Assembly: GCF_002218085.1 (NCBI RefSeq)
Contig: NZ_BDUC01000014.1
Coordinates: forward strand, 1 to 56,237
Source: Tolypothrix sp. NIES-4075
GTDB lineage: Bacteria; Cyanobacteriota; Cyanobacteriia; Cyanobacteriales; Nostocaceae
DNA length: 56,237 nucleotides
Direction: 5' to 3'
The notes beneath the pieces are model-generated. The model worked only from the letters and a program-made list of their open reading frames with translations, did not search any database and was not told the origin of the DNA. Positions within the stretch are counted from its first letter, which is position 1; each line of letters starts with the position of its first letter. Of this stretch, positions 38,201-46,556 are shown piece by piece. The position numbers and the translations under genes were made by a program.

Positions 38201-38417
38201 TTATACATTCTCTAATGCAGCAATGGTAAGGGTTTTACGGATTATGGTTGTTGTTTTTAGTGGCGTTTAATCGAGAGTGAGAAGGGTTTCCAGTTCTGCC
38301 AGGTTCGTAGTTGGTTATACACTCTCCAATGCACTCATGGTAAGGGTTATACGGATTATGGGTGTGTGGATTTGTGACGTTTAATCCTCAGCCAGAAGGG
38401 TTTCTAGTTCAGCCAGG
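38201..38417. repeat. Tandem duplication of the parB 3' end and downstream sequence
   Basis: Two ~103-base units with a 114-base period: TTATACATTCTCTAATGCA at 38201 and TTATACACTCTCCAATGCA at 38315. The second unit includes the parB stop and last codons. The first carries a decayed copy that still reads LAELETLLTLD and a stop. The duplication lies between parB and the helicase. Confidence 0.75.
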
Positions 38418-39691
38418 AGAGTTTCTAGACGAGTTTGCTTGTTGGGGTCATCCCAAATCCGGGCTTTTTTTACCTGACGGATTGTGGCATCCAGACGAGA
38501 CTTGAGAGGCGTTGGTGGTGGCGTAGTGGGCGATAGAGTGTTGATGTGTTCTTTGATTTGTGATAGCGACCAGCTATTGGCAACAGCTTGTTCTAAAACG
38601 CTTTGCCGTGTTGAATCCTCTTTGATTTGGGCAATGGCTTTGGCTTTGGTGTAAGCAATTTGTCCAGAGCGCAGCACATTGAGGATGTCTTCTGGGAGGT
38701 TTAGTAGGGGCAGACGGTTATTGACGAAGGACTCCCAGGTCATTGTCCCTAAGCCGGTAAATACTTCTTCAATAATTTTCAAATCTGGATTGGCACTTAA
38801 ATTCGGGTTAGGGAATGGTGATGAACCATCAGACTCACTTTTGCCAATAACGTTATTGGCAGCGGATGATTCCTCCACTTCACTTTTGCCAATAACGTTA
38901 TTGGCAGAGTCTTGAACCGATACTGAAGTTTTGCCAATAACGTTATTGGCAGATTCCGGTTTCTCATCCGAGTCACTGTTGACAATAACGTTATTAGCAG
39001 CGTTCGGCTCTGACGATTCATTCTTGCCAATAACGTTATTGGCAGATTCCGGTTCATCCGATACTGAAGTTTCGCCAATAACGTTATTGGCAGATTCTGG
39101 TTCATCCGATACTGAAGTTTTGCCAATAACGTTATTGGCAGAGTCTAGATCCGATGCGGAATTTTTGACAATAACGTTATTGGCAAGTTTGGCGGCTTCT
39201 TTGTGTTCGCGTTGCAGGCGATGCAGTAAAGTCGGAACTGACTCAACATTTCGCTTTAACCTGACTGCCAACAGTTGTAGGATGCCTTCAGTTTCCTCTA
39301 CTGGGTTGAGGTCTTCTCGAAGCAAGTTTTCTATTAGTGCCAGTTGAAAAGCATCTTCGTTACTTAACTCGCGGACAACGACGGGGACTTTTTCTAGTCC
39401 ACAATCTTTTGCGGCGCGGTAGCGTCGTTCCCCTGCCACTAATTCGTATTGACCCTCATCAATGGGGCGCACTAATAGGGGTTGCAGGATGCCATGCTGT
39501 TTGACTGAGGAGATTAACTCGTTTAGAGCTTGGGGGTCAAAGTAACGCCTGGGTTGCTGTTGGGGGAGACGTATCTGCTCTAATGGCACGTTCTGGGTGG
39601 ACTCGGCGGCAGCGTTGGGAGATAAATCGCTTCTGGGGTCCCAAGGCACTTCGATTTGACTTTTGAGAGGTTGGTTGCGTTTGCGAATCAT
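38381..39691 (-). CDS. parB: ParB-family partition protein with ANNVIG repeat insertion
   Basis: This 436-residue protein has the ParB N-terminal CTP-binding domain (VPLEQIRLPQQQPRRYF; AGERRYRAAKDCGL with GERR at 87-90; ENLLREDLNPVEETEG at 121-136) and the start of the DNA-binding domain (VPTLLHRLQREH). Eight 15-16-residue units follow (~169-290), each holding ANNVIG or ANNVIV. The conserved ParB tail then resumes (TWESFVNNRLPLLNLPEDIL, SGQIAYTKAKAIAQIKED, WSLSQIKEHINTL). So the repeat splits the region that normally forms the helix-turn-helix. The gene overlaps parA by four bases (ATGA), showing translational coupling. It would load on the centromere and be moved by ParA. Confidence 0.9.
   Translation of the reverse strand: MIRKRNQPLKSQIEVPWDPRSDLSPNAAAESTQNVPLEQIRLPQQQPRRYFDPQALNELISSVKQHGILQPLLVRPIDEGQYELVAGERRYRAAKDCGLEKVPVVVRELSNEDAFQLALIENLLREDLNPVEETEGILQLLAVRLKRNVESVPTLLHRLQREHKEAAKLANNVIVKNSASDLDSANNVIGKTSVSDEPESANNVIGETSVSDEPESANNVIGKNESSEPNAANNVIVNSDSDEKPESANNVIGKTSVSVQDSANNVIGKSEVEESSAANNVIGKSESDGSSPFPNPNLSANPDLKIIEEVFTGLGTMTWESFVNNRLPLLNLPEDILNVLRSGQIAYTKAKAIAQIKEDSTRQSVLEQAVANSWSLSQIKEHINTLSPTTPPPTPLKSRLDATIRQVKKARIWDDPNKQTRLETLLAELETLLAED
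38843..39184. repeat. Eight in-frame copies of the AATAACGTTATT palindrome inside parB
   Basis: Cores start at 38846, 38891, 38936, 38984, 39029, 39077, 39125 and 39170, spaced 45, 45, 48, 45, 48, 48 and 45 bases. Six copies are the full 18-mer GCCAATAACGTTATTGGC; those at 38984 and 39170 lose outer symmetry. All spacings are multiples of three, so coding is kept. Codons for Asn-Asn-Val-Ile are always AAT AAC GTT ATT, while the intervening codons vary in sequence and length. That points to selection on the DNA itself. Confidence 0.85.
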
Positions 39692-40443
39692 TTCAAGGAC
39701 TCCATGCTGCTAGCTAACTGTTTAAGGACAGCAACAGCGGGATGCTTCGGCTCATACACGGCTAGTGGCATTCGGTCTTCTGTTGCATCAACAAAGGTAG
39801 TGGAACGAGGAATGGGGGGAAAGACTTTTCCGGCGAGAGAGAGTTGTTCAGTAATTGCTCCCAAGGTGCGAGTGTCTTGGGAATTACGGGAATCGTATTT
39901 GGTAGGAACGAAACCAGCTATCTCAAGATGGCGGTTGACTTTGGTGCGAATCCTGGCGACGGTTTTCAGGAGTTCGTTTGTTCCCTCAAAGGCTTTGAAA
40001 TGGGTTTCGATGGGGACAAGGACATGAGTAGCGGCTACAAGAGAAATGTAACTTAGCAGTCCTAGACTGGGAGGGCAGTCTATTAAGATGAAGTCGTAAT
40101 CGTCCCGGATTGGCTCAATAGCTTCTTTAAGACGGAAGTCGCGCAGTTCGGCATTGACCAATAACATTTCCGCTGTACTGAGGGTGGTGTTGGTGGGGGC
40201 TAAGTCCATGCCATGAATTCCCTGATGAATCGGCAGGGGTTGTTCTTCGACTATGGCATCATAGACAGTTTTGTTTAAAACTCTAGGAACCAAACCCATA
40301 AAGATTGTTAAGGAGCCTTGAGGGTCCATGTCGATGAGGAGGACACGATGCTTGAGTTGTGCTAAATGATAGCCCAAGTTTTGGGTTATTGTTGACTTGG
40401 CGACACCACCCGCTTGATTAAATATTGCAATAATTCGGCTCAT
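39688..40443 (-). CDS. parA: ParA-family partition ATPase
   Basis: This 251-residue protein has the deviant Walker A NQAGGVAKSTITQNLGYHLA with signature Lys (~16), RVLLIDMDPQGSL (Walker A', ~34-46), FILIDCPPSLGLL (Walker B, ~116-128) and the ParA/Soj C-terminal pattern (AGFVPTKYDSRN). There is no N-terminal helix-turn-helix, so it belongs to the short type Ib-like or chromosomal Soj-like class and is unlikely to repress its own promoter. It heads a parA-parB operon. ParA dimers on the nucleoid form the gradient that moves ParB-bound plasmid. Confidence 0.92.
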   Translation of the reverse strand: MSRIIAIFNQAGGVAKSTITQNLGYHLAQLKHRVLLIDMDPQGSLTIFMGLVPRVLNKTVYDAIVEEQPLPIHQGIHGMDLAPTNTTLSTAEMLLVNAELRDFRLKEAIEPIRDDYDFILIDCPPSLGLLSYISLVAATHVLVPIETHFKAFEGTNELLKTVARIRTKVNRHLEIAGFVPTKYDSRNSQDTRTLGAITEQLSLAGKVFPPIPRSTTFVDATEDRMPLAVYEPKHPAVAVLKQLASSMESLK

Positions 40444-40671
40444 AAGTGAGTTGATTGGCTCTGCCCCATATAGAGGTTAAGATAACTCAATTGGTGGTGT
40501 CAAATTGTGTTTGTCCCATAAAAAGACTTGATGGCGTTCTTAAGAAGCGACCGCAGAGTCAAGAAGCGATCGCGCTTCTTTAGCCCTATCCCCAAATTTC
40601 CTTTCAGAGGATTCCAGCCAAGCTCCACTTGGCTGGAACACAGAGATCCGTTTGGGGTTGGGGGACATACG

Positions 40672-40703
40672 GGCGATGGTCTCTTATAGTACCGCCGTTG
40701 GCG
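40672..40703. repeat. 32-bp inverted partner of 33152-33183
   Basis: Exact reverse complement of the left copy, embedded in G+C-rich dispersed-repeat sequence running to ~40800. Recombination between the two copies would invert the mob/par block. The rest of the gap upstream of parA (40444-40671) shows HIP1-like sites and no gene. Confidence 0.75.
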
Positions 40704-40819
40704 AAGCCTGTCGCAGAGAAGGCATCGCGCACCTCTGGCACCGCTCCAGAACGCGCTTCGAGCGCTGCCGGGAGCGCAAGTACTCTACGCCGCCCCTTGC
40801 TATTGAGTGATGCGCGGAA

Positions 40820-40836
40820 AATTCCGTAGTAAGTAT
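40820..40836. repeat. Second exact copy of the 17-bp AATTCCGTAGTAAGTAT repeat
   Basis: Identical and in the same orientation as 35011-35027. It abuts the heptamer array and lies outside the 32-bp inverted repeats. Confidence 0.5.
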
Positions 40837-40842
40837 TACTTA

Positions 40843-40883
40843 TCAAGTGTCAAGTGTCAAGTGTCAAGTGTCAAGTGTCAAGT
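40843..40883. repeat. Heptamer tandem repeat TCAAGTG
   Basis: Five perfect TCAAGTG units and a partial sixth. Short tandemly repeated heptamers (STRR) are a known trait of heterocyst-forming cyanobacteria, supporting the host assignment. Confidence 0.85.
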
Positions 40884-41074
40884 TGCTAGCTGTATGTGAA
40901 GATGTCGGCTCACGAGCAATTGTCTTTGGTAGGAACAGGCGTTCCGTAGCTTATAACTGATGTGTCTGGTAATAGCGTATGTTGGCTCGCGTCAAGTGTG
41001 GGAAGAATTGATGAGAAGCTTAAACAGTTAGAGTAAAATTTGCCGGCACAGGCACTCCAAATCCTGAGTTACAT

Positions 41075-41284
41075 TAAAACACCTTCTTGCTCGTTGCCGC
41101 CAAAGTAGCCAATAACATTATTGTCAAGGGTGAAACGGATTGACCAGACTCTGCCAATAACGTTATTGGAAAAACGCGCGTCAGGTGAACCAAACTTTGC
41201 CAATAACGTTATTGTCAAAATAGCTGCACAGTTGAAACAATTTGCAGACCGGATGATTGAAGAGATTGCCACGACCACGCTATG
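41075..41284 (+). pseudogene. Degenerate ANNVIG-repeat coding fragment
   Basis: On the plus strand three repeats (ANNIIVKGETD, SANNVIGKTRV, ANNVIVKIAAQLKQFADRM) can be read, the last continuing IEEIATTTL to TGA 41284. Two TGA stops and a one-base shift break the frame. The final ~28 residues look like a real protein tail unlike that of ParB. It is the remnant of a second protein carrying the same repeat, on the opposite strand to parB. Confidence 0.5.
41108..41216. repeat. Three centromere-like palindromes, right array
   Basis: Cores at 41111 (AATAACATTATT, one change), 41156 and 41202 (exact), spaced 45 and 46 bases. The spacing of the parB array is kept although the coding frame is lost, which favours a DNA-level function. 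41285-41511 shows nothing further. Confidence 0.7.
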
Positions 41285-41511
41285 AATGTGCGCGGTTTAG
41301 ACCTTGTGATGCTTGCCTTGTTACGATACCAGTGTTATCTAAGTCGTAAATTCTTAATTCTTTCTTTATAACGGGTCTCTATGTGAGGTTTATTGCTCAT
41401 TAGAGGTATCTGTTTGGGATTTTCAAGCGCACAAACTTTTAGTTTGTCACCATTCAAATGTAGGTTACTTTGCTTTTGATAAGCTGTTCCATATCTACCC
41501 ACATTTCCTGA

Positions 41512-44130
41512 TTATTCGGCTTCACCAATTAAGGTGAATGCTGCCCAGTCTATGGGGTTCGGATATTTTTTCATCGTTGTCAGCATTGCAGATCGTAAGG
41601 CAGTAGCTTTATCATAGTCGCGCTTAAGGTTTTGATAAAACTCCGTCATCAGCAGGGCACTTGGGTAATCCGGTATCTTCCACAAAGTCACAATGACGCT
41701 GGATGCACCAGATGTGATTAAAGAGCGAGACAAGCCAATAACACCATCACCTGTGAGCTTACCTTGACCACTGTCACAAGCACTGAGAACCACTAATTCA
41801 GCATTTAGCTTCAGGTCTAGGATTTCTCCAGATGTGAGTAAACCATTATCTTTGCCATCCGGGGCAAGGACGATTGCACCTGGGATGCCCAACTTTTTGA
41901 CATCATCTAATAATCCGTGGGTTGCTAGATGAATTATCCTGGCGCTGGGTATTTGTTGTAAGATGGCGGCTTTGGTAGGTTGGTTACCGATGAGGGCTTT
42001 GGTCTTGAGGATTTGGGCAATTTTGATGGCTTCCCGTTCTGCACCTCCTAACTGGTCTAATTTATATTCTCGCCTTACCTGCGGTTCAATTTTAGGATTA
42101 CCCACAACTAAAGCACCCTTTCCGGAAACTTGTTGCCTTTGCTTTCGGGTTAAATCCAGTACTTGAATGGCAGGAGCAGTTAAAATGGTGTGTTTTTCTA
42201 TAAGGTATTTGCCTTTAATATCTTGAAGTGCTACAAAGGGAATCAAAAAGAGAGATTTGTGGGGTAGAAAAATCACACGGGCTTCGGGGTTAGTAGGCAA
42301 AAGGTCTGCTATTGGCTCAATAAGAATTTGGTGAAGTTTCTGTAATCTCTGGGTTGGACTATCATCAAGTGGTGCAACTACTCCAATACCCCCCCTTCCT
42401 CTTGCACCGATAAATGTGCGGCTGGTAACAACAAAATCTTGGAGGGAAGTATTTAAAGATTTGAGATCAACTTGACGAACGTCGATTTCCCCTGTAGGTT
42501 TTATCACCCAGATAAGTAATTCTTGATCGGAAATAATTGAATATTCAACTAATGTAGCTTTTTGGGCTTGGGCTATTTGCTGAATTTGTTTGATTGTCGG
42601 TGGAGAGATAGTTGGTTGAGCATTTGTGTTGGAAGAAATTCTTTTCGATAATAGTTCAACAAACGCTCTAGCACGACCGCGTTCGGCAACTTCTAATGCC
42701 TCTTCGATTTTATTCTGGGCAATGAGAGCTTTTTGCAACAGGCGGTAAGTGTGATCTTGGGTTTCAAACAGCGCTACTTTGTTAGCGTCACTTAATTCCG
42801 ATGACCGTAAGGAGTCCAAAACATTAATAGCTTTATACAGTGTTGCGATCGCTTGTTCTAAATTCCTCGCTTGCAGATAAGCACTACCAATATTATTTAG
42901 GGTAGTGCCAATATCTGGTTTATCACCGACTTTTTCATATATGGTTAAGGCTTGCTGATAAAGCTTTAGCGCTTCGTTATGCTGAAGAAGGTCAAGGTAA
43001 ACGTTACCCATATTATTCAAAGTTGTCGCTTTTCCCCCTTCATCACGCACTTCTTCCCTAATTGCCAAAGCTTGCTGATAAACTTTCAATGCTTCTTGAT
43101 ACTGACGCAAATTGCGATAAGCAGCGCCAATGCTGTTGAGGGTGGTTCCTTCGCCTGCTTTATCTTGAAGTTGTTTGCGAACGTCCAAGGCTTGCTGATA
43201 TTTATTGAGTGCTTCTTCATACTTGCCCTGGGAATCATAAACTTCCCCGATGTTGTTTAGCGTTGTGGCAATAAGGGTGCGTTTTCCCAGTTTGTTGATA
43301 ATATCTAAGGCTTGTTGATAGTATTTCAGTGCTTCGTCATACTGACCCAGATTGCGATAAAGTACCCCGATGTTGTTGAGAGTTGTACCTTCACCAGCTT
43401 TGTCGTTAACGGATTTGAGCAGGTCTAAGGCTTGCTGGTAAACTGAGAGTGCTTGGGAATATTGACCGAGATTATTGTAAACTCCGCCGATATTATTTAG
43501 GGTTGTCCCTTCACCTGACTTATCAAGAACGCTTTTGAATAAAGTGCGGGCTTGCTGATAAACTTTTAGTGCTTCATTATATTCGCTAAGATTGCGATAA
43601 GCTGTACCAATGTTGTTAAGCAACGTTGCTTGTCCACGACGGTCGTCAAATTCTTTTTTGATGACTAAAGCTTGTTGATAGGCTTTAAGTGCATCTTTAT
43701 GCCTATTAAGGTTACTGTAAACTAATCCTATGTTGTTCCAAGTCGTCCCAATACCTGCCCTGTCTTGAACTGCGGTGAGAACATCCAATGCTTGTTGTAA
43801 ATAAACAAGAGCTTTTTGATACTGTCCCGAATTTCTGTAAGCTAAACCAATATAGTTGAGAAGTGCCCCTTGACTGAAGCGGTCATCGAGTTCTTTATAG
43901 ATAGTTAGTGCCGACTGCCAAGAGTTTATGGCAGCATCAAATTGACTTTTTTCAGCCTGTTGAATTCCTTGGTTTACCAAACCTTCCGCTTCTGATTGAA
44001 AGGGTTTTGGTGTTTGCGCCAATGTTTTGTCAGTGAGAATGTGGATGGGATTAGGAAATTCAAAATAACCACTCCCCATGCCAGATAACAAGGCAATAAG
44101 GACGGTCAAGCCTATTTTTTTGCAATACAT
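41512..44130 (-). CDS. TPR-CHAT protease
   Basis: This 872-residue protein has an N-terminal hydrophobic segment (IGLTVLIALLSGMGSGYF), then about ten 40-residue tetratricopeptide units (~55-450, e.g. TTLNNIGVLYRNLGQYDEAL KYYQQAL), a coiled linker, and a CHAT caspase-like domain (~600-870). The catalytic dyad is visible: His in IIHLATHGLLDD (~737) and Cys in LVVLSACDSGQG (~784). CHAT proteases act in bacterial immune and death systems such as gRAMP-Csx29, where TPRs sense the partner. It follows the caspase gene by 113 bases on the same strand. The strict 120-base repeat is also visible in the DNA. Confidence 0.88.
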   Translation of the reverse strand: MYCKKIGLTVLIALLSGMGSGYFEFPNPIHILTDKTLAQTPKPFQSEAEGLVNQGIQQAEKSQFDAAINSWQSALTIYKELDDRFSQGALLNYIGLAYRNSGQYQKALVYLQQALDVLTAVQDRAGIGTTWNNIGLVYSNLNRHKDALKAYQQALVIKKEFDDRRGQATLLNNIGTAYRNLSEYNEALKVYQQARTLFKSVLDKSGEGTTLNNIGGVYNNLGQYSQALSVYQQALDLLKSVNDKAGEGTTLNNIGVLYRNLGQYDEALKYYQQALDIINKLGKRTLIATTLNNIGEVYDSQGKYEEALNKYQQALDVRKQLQDKAGEGTTLNSIGAAYRNLRQYQEALKVYQQALAIREEVRDEGGKATTLNNMGNVYLDLLQHNEALKLYQQALTIYEKVGDKPDIGTTLNNIGSAYLQARNLEQAIATLYKAINVLDSLRSSELSDANKVALFETQDHTYRLLQKALIAQNKIEEALEVAERGRARAFVELLSKRISSNTNAQPTISPPTIKQIQQIAQAQKATLVEYSIISDQELLIWVIKPTGEIDVRQVDLKSLNTSLQDFVVTSRTFIGARGRGGIGVVAPLDDSPTQRLQKLHQILIEPIADLLPTNPEARVIFLPHKSLFLIPFVALQDIKGKYLIEKHTILTAPAIQVLDLTRKQRQQVSGKGALVVGNPKIEPQVRREYKLDQLGGAEREAIKIAQILKTKALIGNQPTKAAILQQIPSARIIHLATHGLLDDVKKLGIPGAIVLAPDGKDNGLLTSGEILDLKLNAELVVLSACDSGQGKLTGDGVIGLSRSLITSGASSVIVTLWKIPDYPSALLMTEFYQNLKRDYDKATALRSAMLTTMKKYPNPIDWAAFTLIGEAE

Positions 44131-44243
44131 TGTTGAGATTGTAAAGATTAGTGATAAAAAATGCGATGGTGATTAAATTAGGCAAATTGAGGAACTTGAT
44201 AAAATCCTGTTTGGTAGGAGTTTGTGGATAATTTTACCTGCTG

Positions 44244-46454
44244 TTAAATTACCTCAAATGTAATTGACATCGCCGCCATCTGGCTGGTATCAATTCTCTT
44301 AAGTCTGGGGGTTTGAGTCACAGAAATACCAGTGCTGCGAGTACCTTCTGCCAAGTCATTGAGCAAATTACCAATTACTTGTGTTGGTTCGTTTGGAGTA
44401 ATTGCCCCTCTACTATTTCCTCCCCGCGATGCGATATCCCGCAATGCTTGCAATGCACTTCTCAAGGGAGTAGCACTGGCGATAATCAAAACCTCTGCTA
44501 CTCCCAGTGGTTCTTGAGTAACAAGGCTGAAACTCCTATCGCTGATGTCGGGTACTGAAAGTTTTTCTCTAGCTTTTACCCGTGTCACATCGTCTGCCAC
44601 CGTCCATTGATTGGGAAAAATTATAGACATTTCTCCCGCAGGGTCGATAACCAGTATGCTGAGATAAAGGTCACGATTCTCGTTATTGGTAATTTGGAAT
44701 TGAACCTGCGTCCCCAAGGGTAACTTACTTACATCGGTGGAAAGTTTTGGAACGGGTTGATTAGGAGAAGCTTTACCTATGCTGCCACGAACGGGAAAGG
44801 TGCTGGCAACAAGTTCCTTGCCATCTTGGCGACTCATAGAAGCGGTAACGTTCAGTCGTGATGAATCTGTATTCAAGGTTAACTTCACAAGCCGCGCTGC
44901 CAGCAATGACTTAAACTTTGGTTGCAACCGAGTTATTGCTTGGGTAACGCTTTCTCCAGGTGCGACAAAAGAATTAGGAATTACTTCCAAACTAGGAGTG
45001 AATAAACCCACACTATCTATCGCAGGAATATTTTTTACTCCCAGCCGCTGAAAATCTTTATAATAGGCATCGGTCATTCGACCCAATATATACTGCACTT
45101 CTGTCTGTAGCAAAGGTACTGCTTCTATCCGCCGCATCGCTTGTAAAGCTTGCCTCGCTGCTTCGGTGTCTTTTCCCAGTGAAGGGTCAAGTCCAATAAT
45201 TAAAGAGACATCATTGGGAATTCCACGCACTTGTTCTTGTAACAAAGTTCCCAGTGTGGCGATACCAGAAAGTTTACCTTGTCCCTTTAATCCAGAACGC
45301 GATTCCAATTCTACCAGCCCTTTTTGCTTCCCTTTAGGGTCTATAATTTCCAGTACCGCACCCTTTTCAAAGGCTTTAAGACTTTCCTGATTAACACCAC
45401 CCAACCAAACTTGTGCGCGATCGCCCTCTACTCCCACGATAACTGCTTCCGCTGGTGGTGTCTGTTGCTCAACTAAGTATACCGAACGCTTATCATTATC
45501 ACTGTTTGGCTTGACTTCAAATTGTAAATCTTGAAGATTACCCTGCTCTCTTGCAAATTGTTTTAAACTTCGACCAACATTCACCATAACAGTACCCAGT
45601 GGCTCATTCCTAGTTTGTTGCCAAAGATACTGAGTCAAATTGTAAGTAAAAGCACCAGCATAAAAGTTATCAAAGGCAGCATCACATGCAAGCTGCTCGC
45701 GCTTGGCACCAGCAATTACTACCCCTTTAGCGATACCAGCTTTGCGCCGTCGAATAAACTCTTGATGCGAAATATTTAACCGTGACAACCACTTATGCTG
45801 ATACTCTAACTCTTCTGGGGATGCTTGGACATAATTTGCTCCTGCAGAACGCACAGCAAAATTTCCCCTAGTGCCCCCTCCTGCGTAACAGCAATCTAGA
45901 ACCGCCGTGACATTTTCTGTCTGCAAAGCTGACATTAACAAGAACAGTGTGTGTCCCATTATGTCATTCACAACACCGCCTTTGTCGGGAAATCCAGATG
46001 CAAGTCGCCTATCCACAGGGAGAAAACTACTATTCAATCCATCAGGACTATCGCGGTCTGGATCGACGACTTGCGAACCATGTCCAGAAAAGTGAAATAC
46101 GACTACATCGTCAGGTTTGGCTTGCTTGATCAGGTGTTCCTCAAATGCTGTCAGAATGCCGTGGCGAGTAGCTTGTGCATCATTCACAATGAGAATATCC
46201 TTGGGGTCAAAGGCAAACTTGTTAATCAGCAGTTGTTTCTGCAAATCAGTATCGTTGACACATCCGCGCAAAGAAGGTACGCCCCCTCCATACTGATTGA
46301 TACCAACAAGCAAGGCTAGTTTACGCCGTGTGTTTTGAGCTAGAACCCGCCCATACTCATTGCCTCGGCGTTGAATATCCAACTGACTTAAACCTAAAGC
46401 TGCTAACAGCGAACCAGTAGATTGTAAAAAATGACGACGTTTGAACTGTGGCAT
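44244..46454 (-). CDS. Orthocaspase (peptidase C14) with Tat-like signal
   Basis: This 736-residue protein starts MPQFKRRHFLQSTGSLLAAL, a twin-arginine-like export signal. A p20 caspase fold follows: KLALLVGINQYGG (~45-57), catalytic His125 in VVFHFSGHGSQV, and catalytic Cys in AVLDCCYAGGGTRG (Cys189; Tyr replaces the usual His after it). The C-terminal half (~350-736) includes a DUF4384-like beta domain (LPLGTQVQFQITNNENRDLY, DPAGEMSIIFPNQW). Orthocaspases cleave after Arg/Lys and are linked to stress and cell death in cyanobacteria. The next gene is a CHAT protease of the same clan, probably co-transcribed. Confidence 0.88.
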   Translation of the reverse strand: MPQFKRRHFLQSTGSLLAALGLSQLDIQRRGNEYGRVLAQNTRRKLALLVGINQYGGGVPSLRGCVNDTDLQKQLLINKFAFDPKDILIVNDAQATRHGILTAFEEHLIKQAKPDDVVVFHFSGHGSQVVDPDRDSPDGLNSSFLPVDRRLASGFPDKGGVVNDIMGHTLFLLMSALQTENVTAVLDCCYAGGGTRGNFAVRSAGANYVQASPEELEYQHKWLSRLNISHQEFIRRRKAGIAKGVVIAGAKREQLACDAAFDNFYAGAFTYNLTQYLWQQTRNEPLGTVMVNVGRSLKQFAREQGNLQDLQFEVKPNSDNDKRSVYLVEQQTPPAEAVIVGVEGDRAQVWLGGVNQESLKAFEKGAVLEIIDPKGKQKGLVELESRSGLKGQGKLSGIATLGTLLQEQVRGIPNDVSLIIGLDPSLGKDTEAARQALQAMRRIEAVPLLQTEVQYILGRMTDAYYKDFQRLGVKNIPAIDSVGLFTPSLEVIPNSFVAPGESVTQAITRLQPKFKSLLAARLVKLTLNTDSSRLNVTASMSRQDGKELVASTFPVRGSIGKASPNQPVPKLSTDVSKLPLGTQVQFQITNNENRDLYLSILVIDPAGEMSIIFPNQWTVADDVTRVKAREKLSVPDISDRSFSLVTQEPLGVAEVLIIASATPLRSALQALRDIASRGGNSRGAITPNEPTQVIGNLLNDLAEGTRSTGISVTQTPRLKRIDTSQMAAMSITFEVI

Positions 46455-46556
46455 AATTAACTACTTATGGTGCTTATGTAACTTATTAAACCAACATACT
46501 AGTGGCAAGCGGTGACACGAGGGCAGTAACTCGTTATCGGAGGAAATTAGCAAATT

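Noticed and set aside
38843..39184. Regularly spaced repeats that look like a CRISPR array
   Set aside because: The repeat unit is a short palindrome with 27-30-base spacers that form one continuous coding frame of parB. Spacing changes only by three bases and no cas gene is present.
38797..39347. Open frames on both strands through the parB repeat array (reading PITLLA or ITLLA repeats)
   Set aside because: They arise because the palindrome reads open in several frames. The parB frame carries the conserved domains on both sides.
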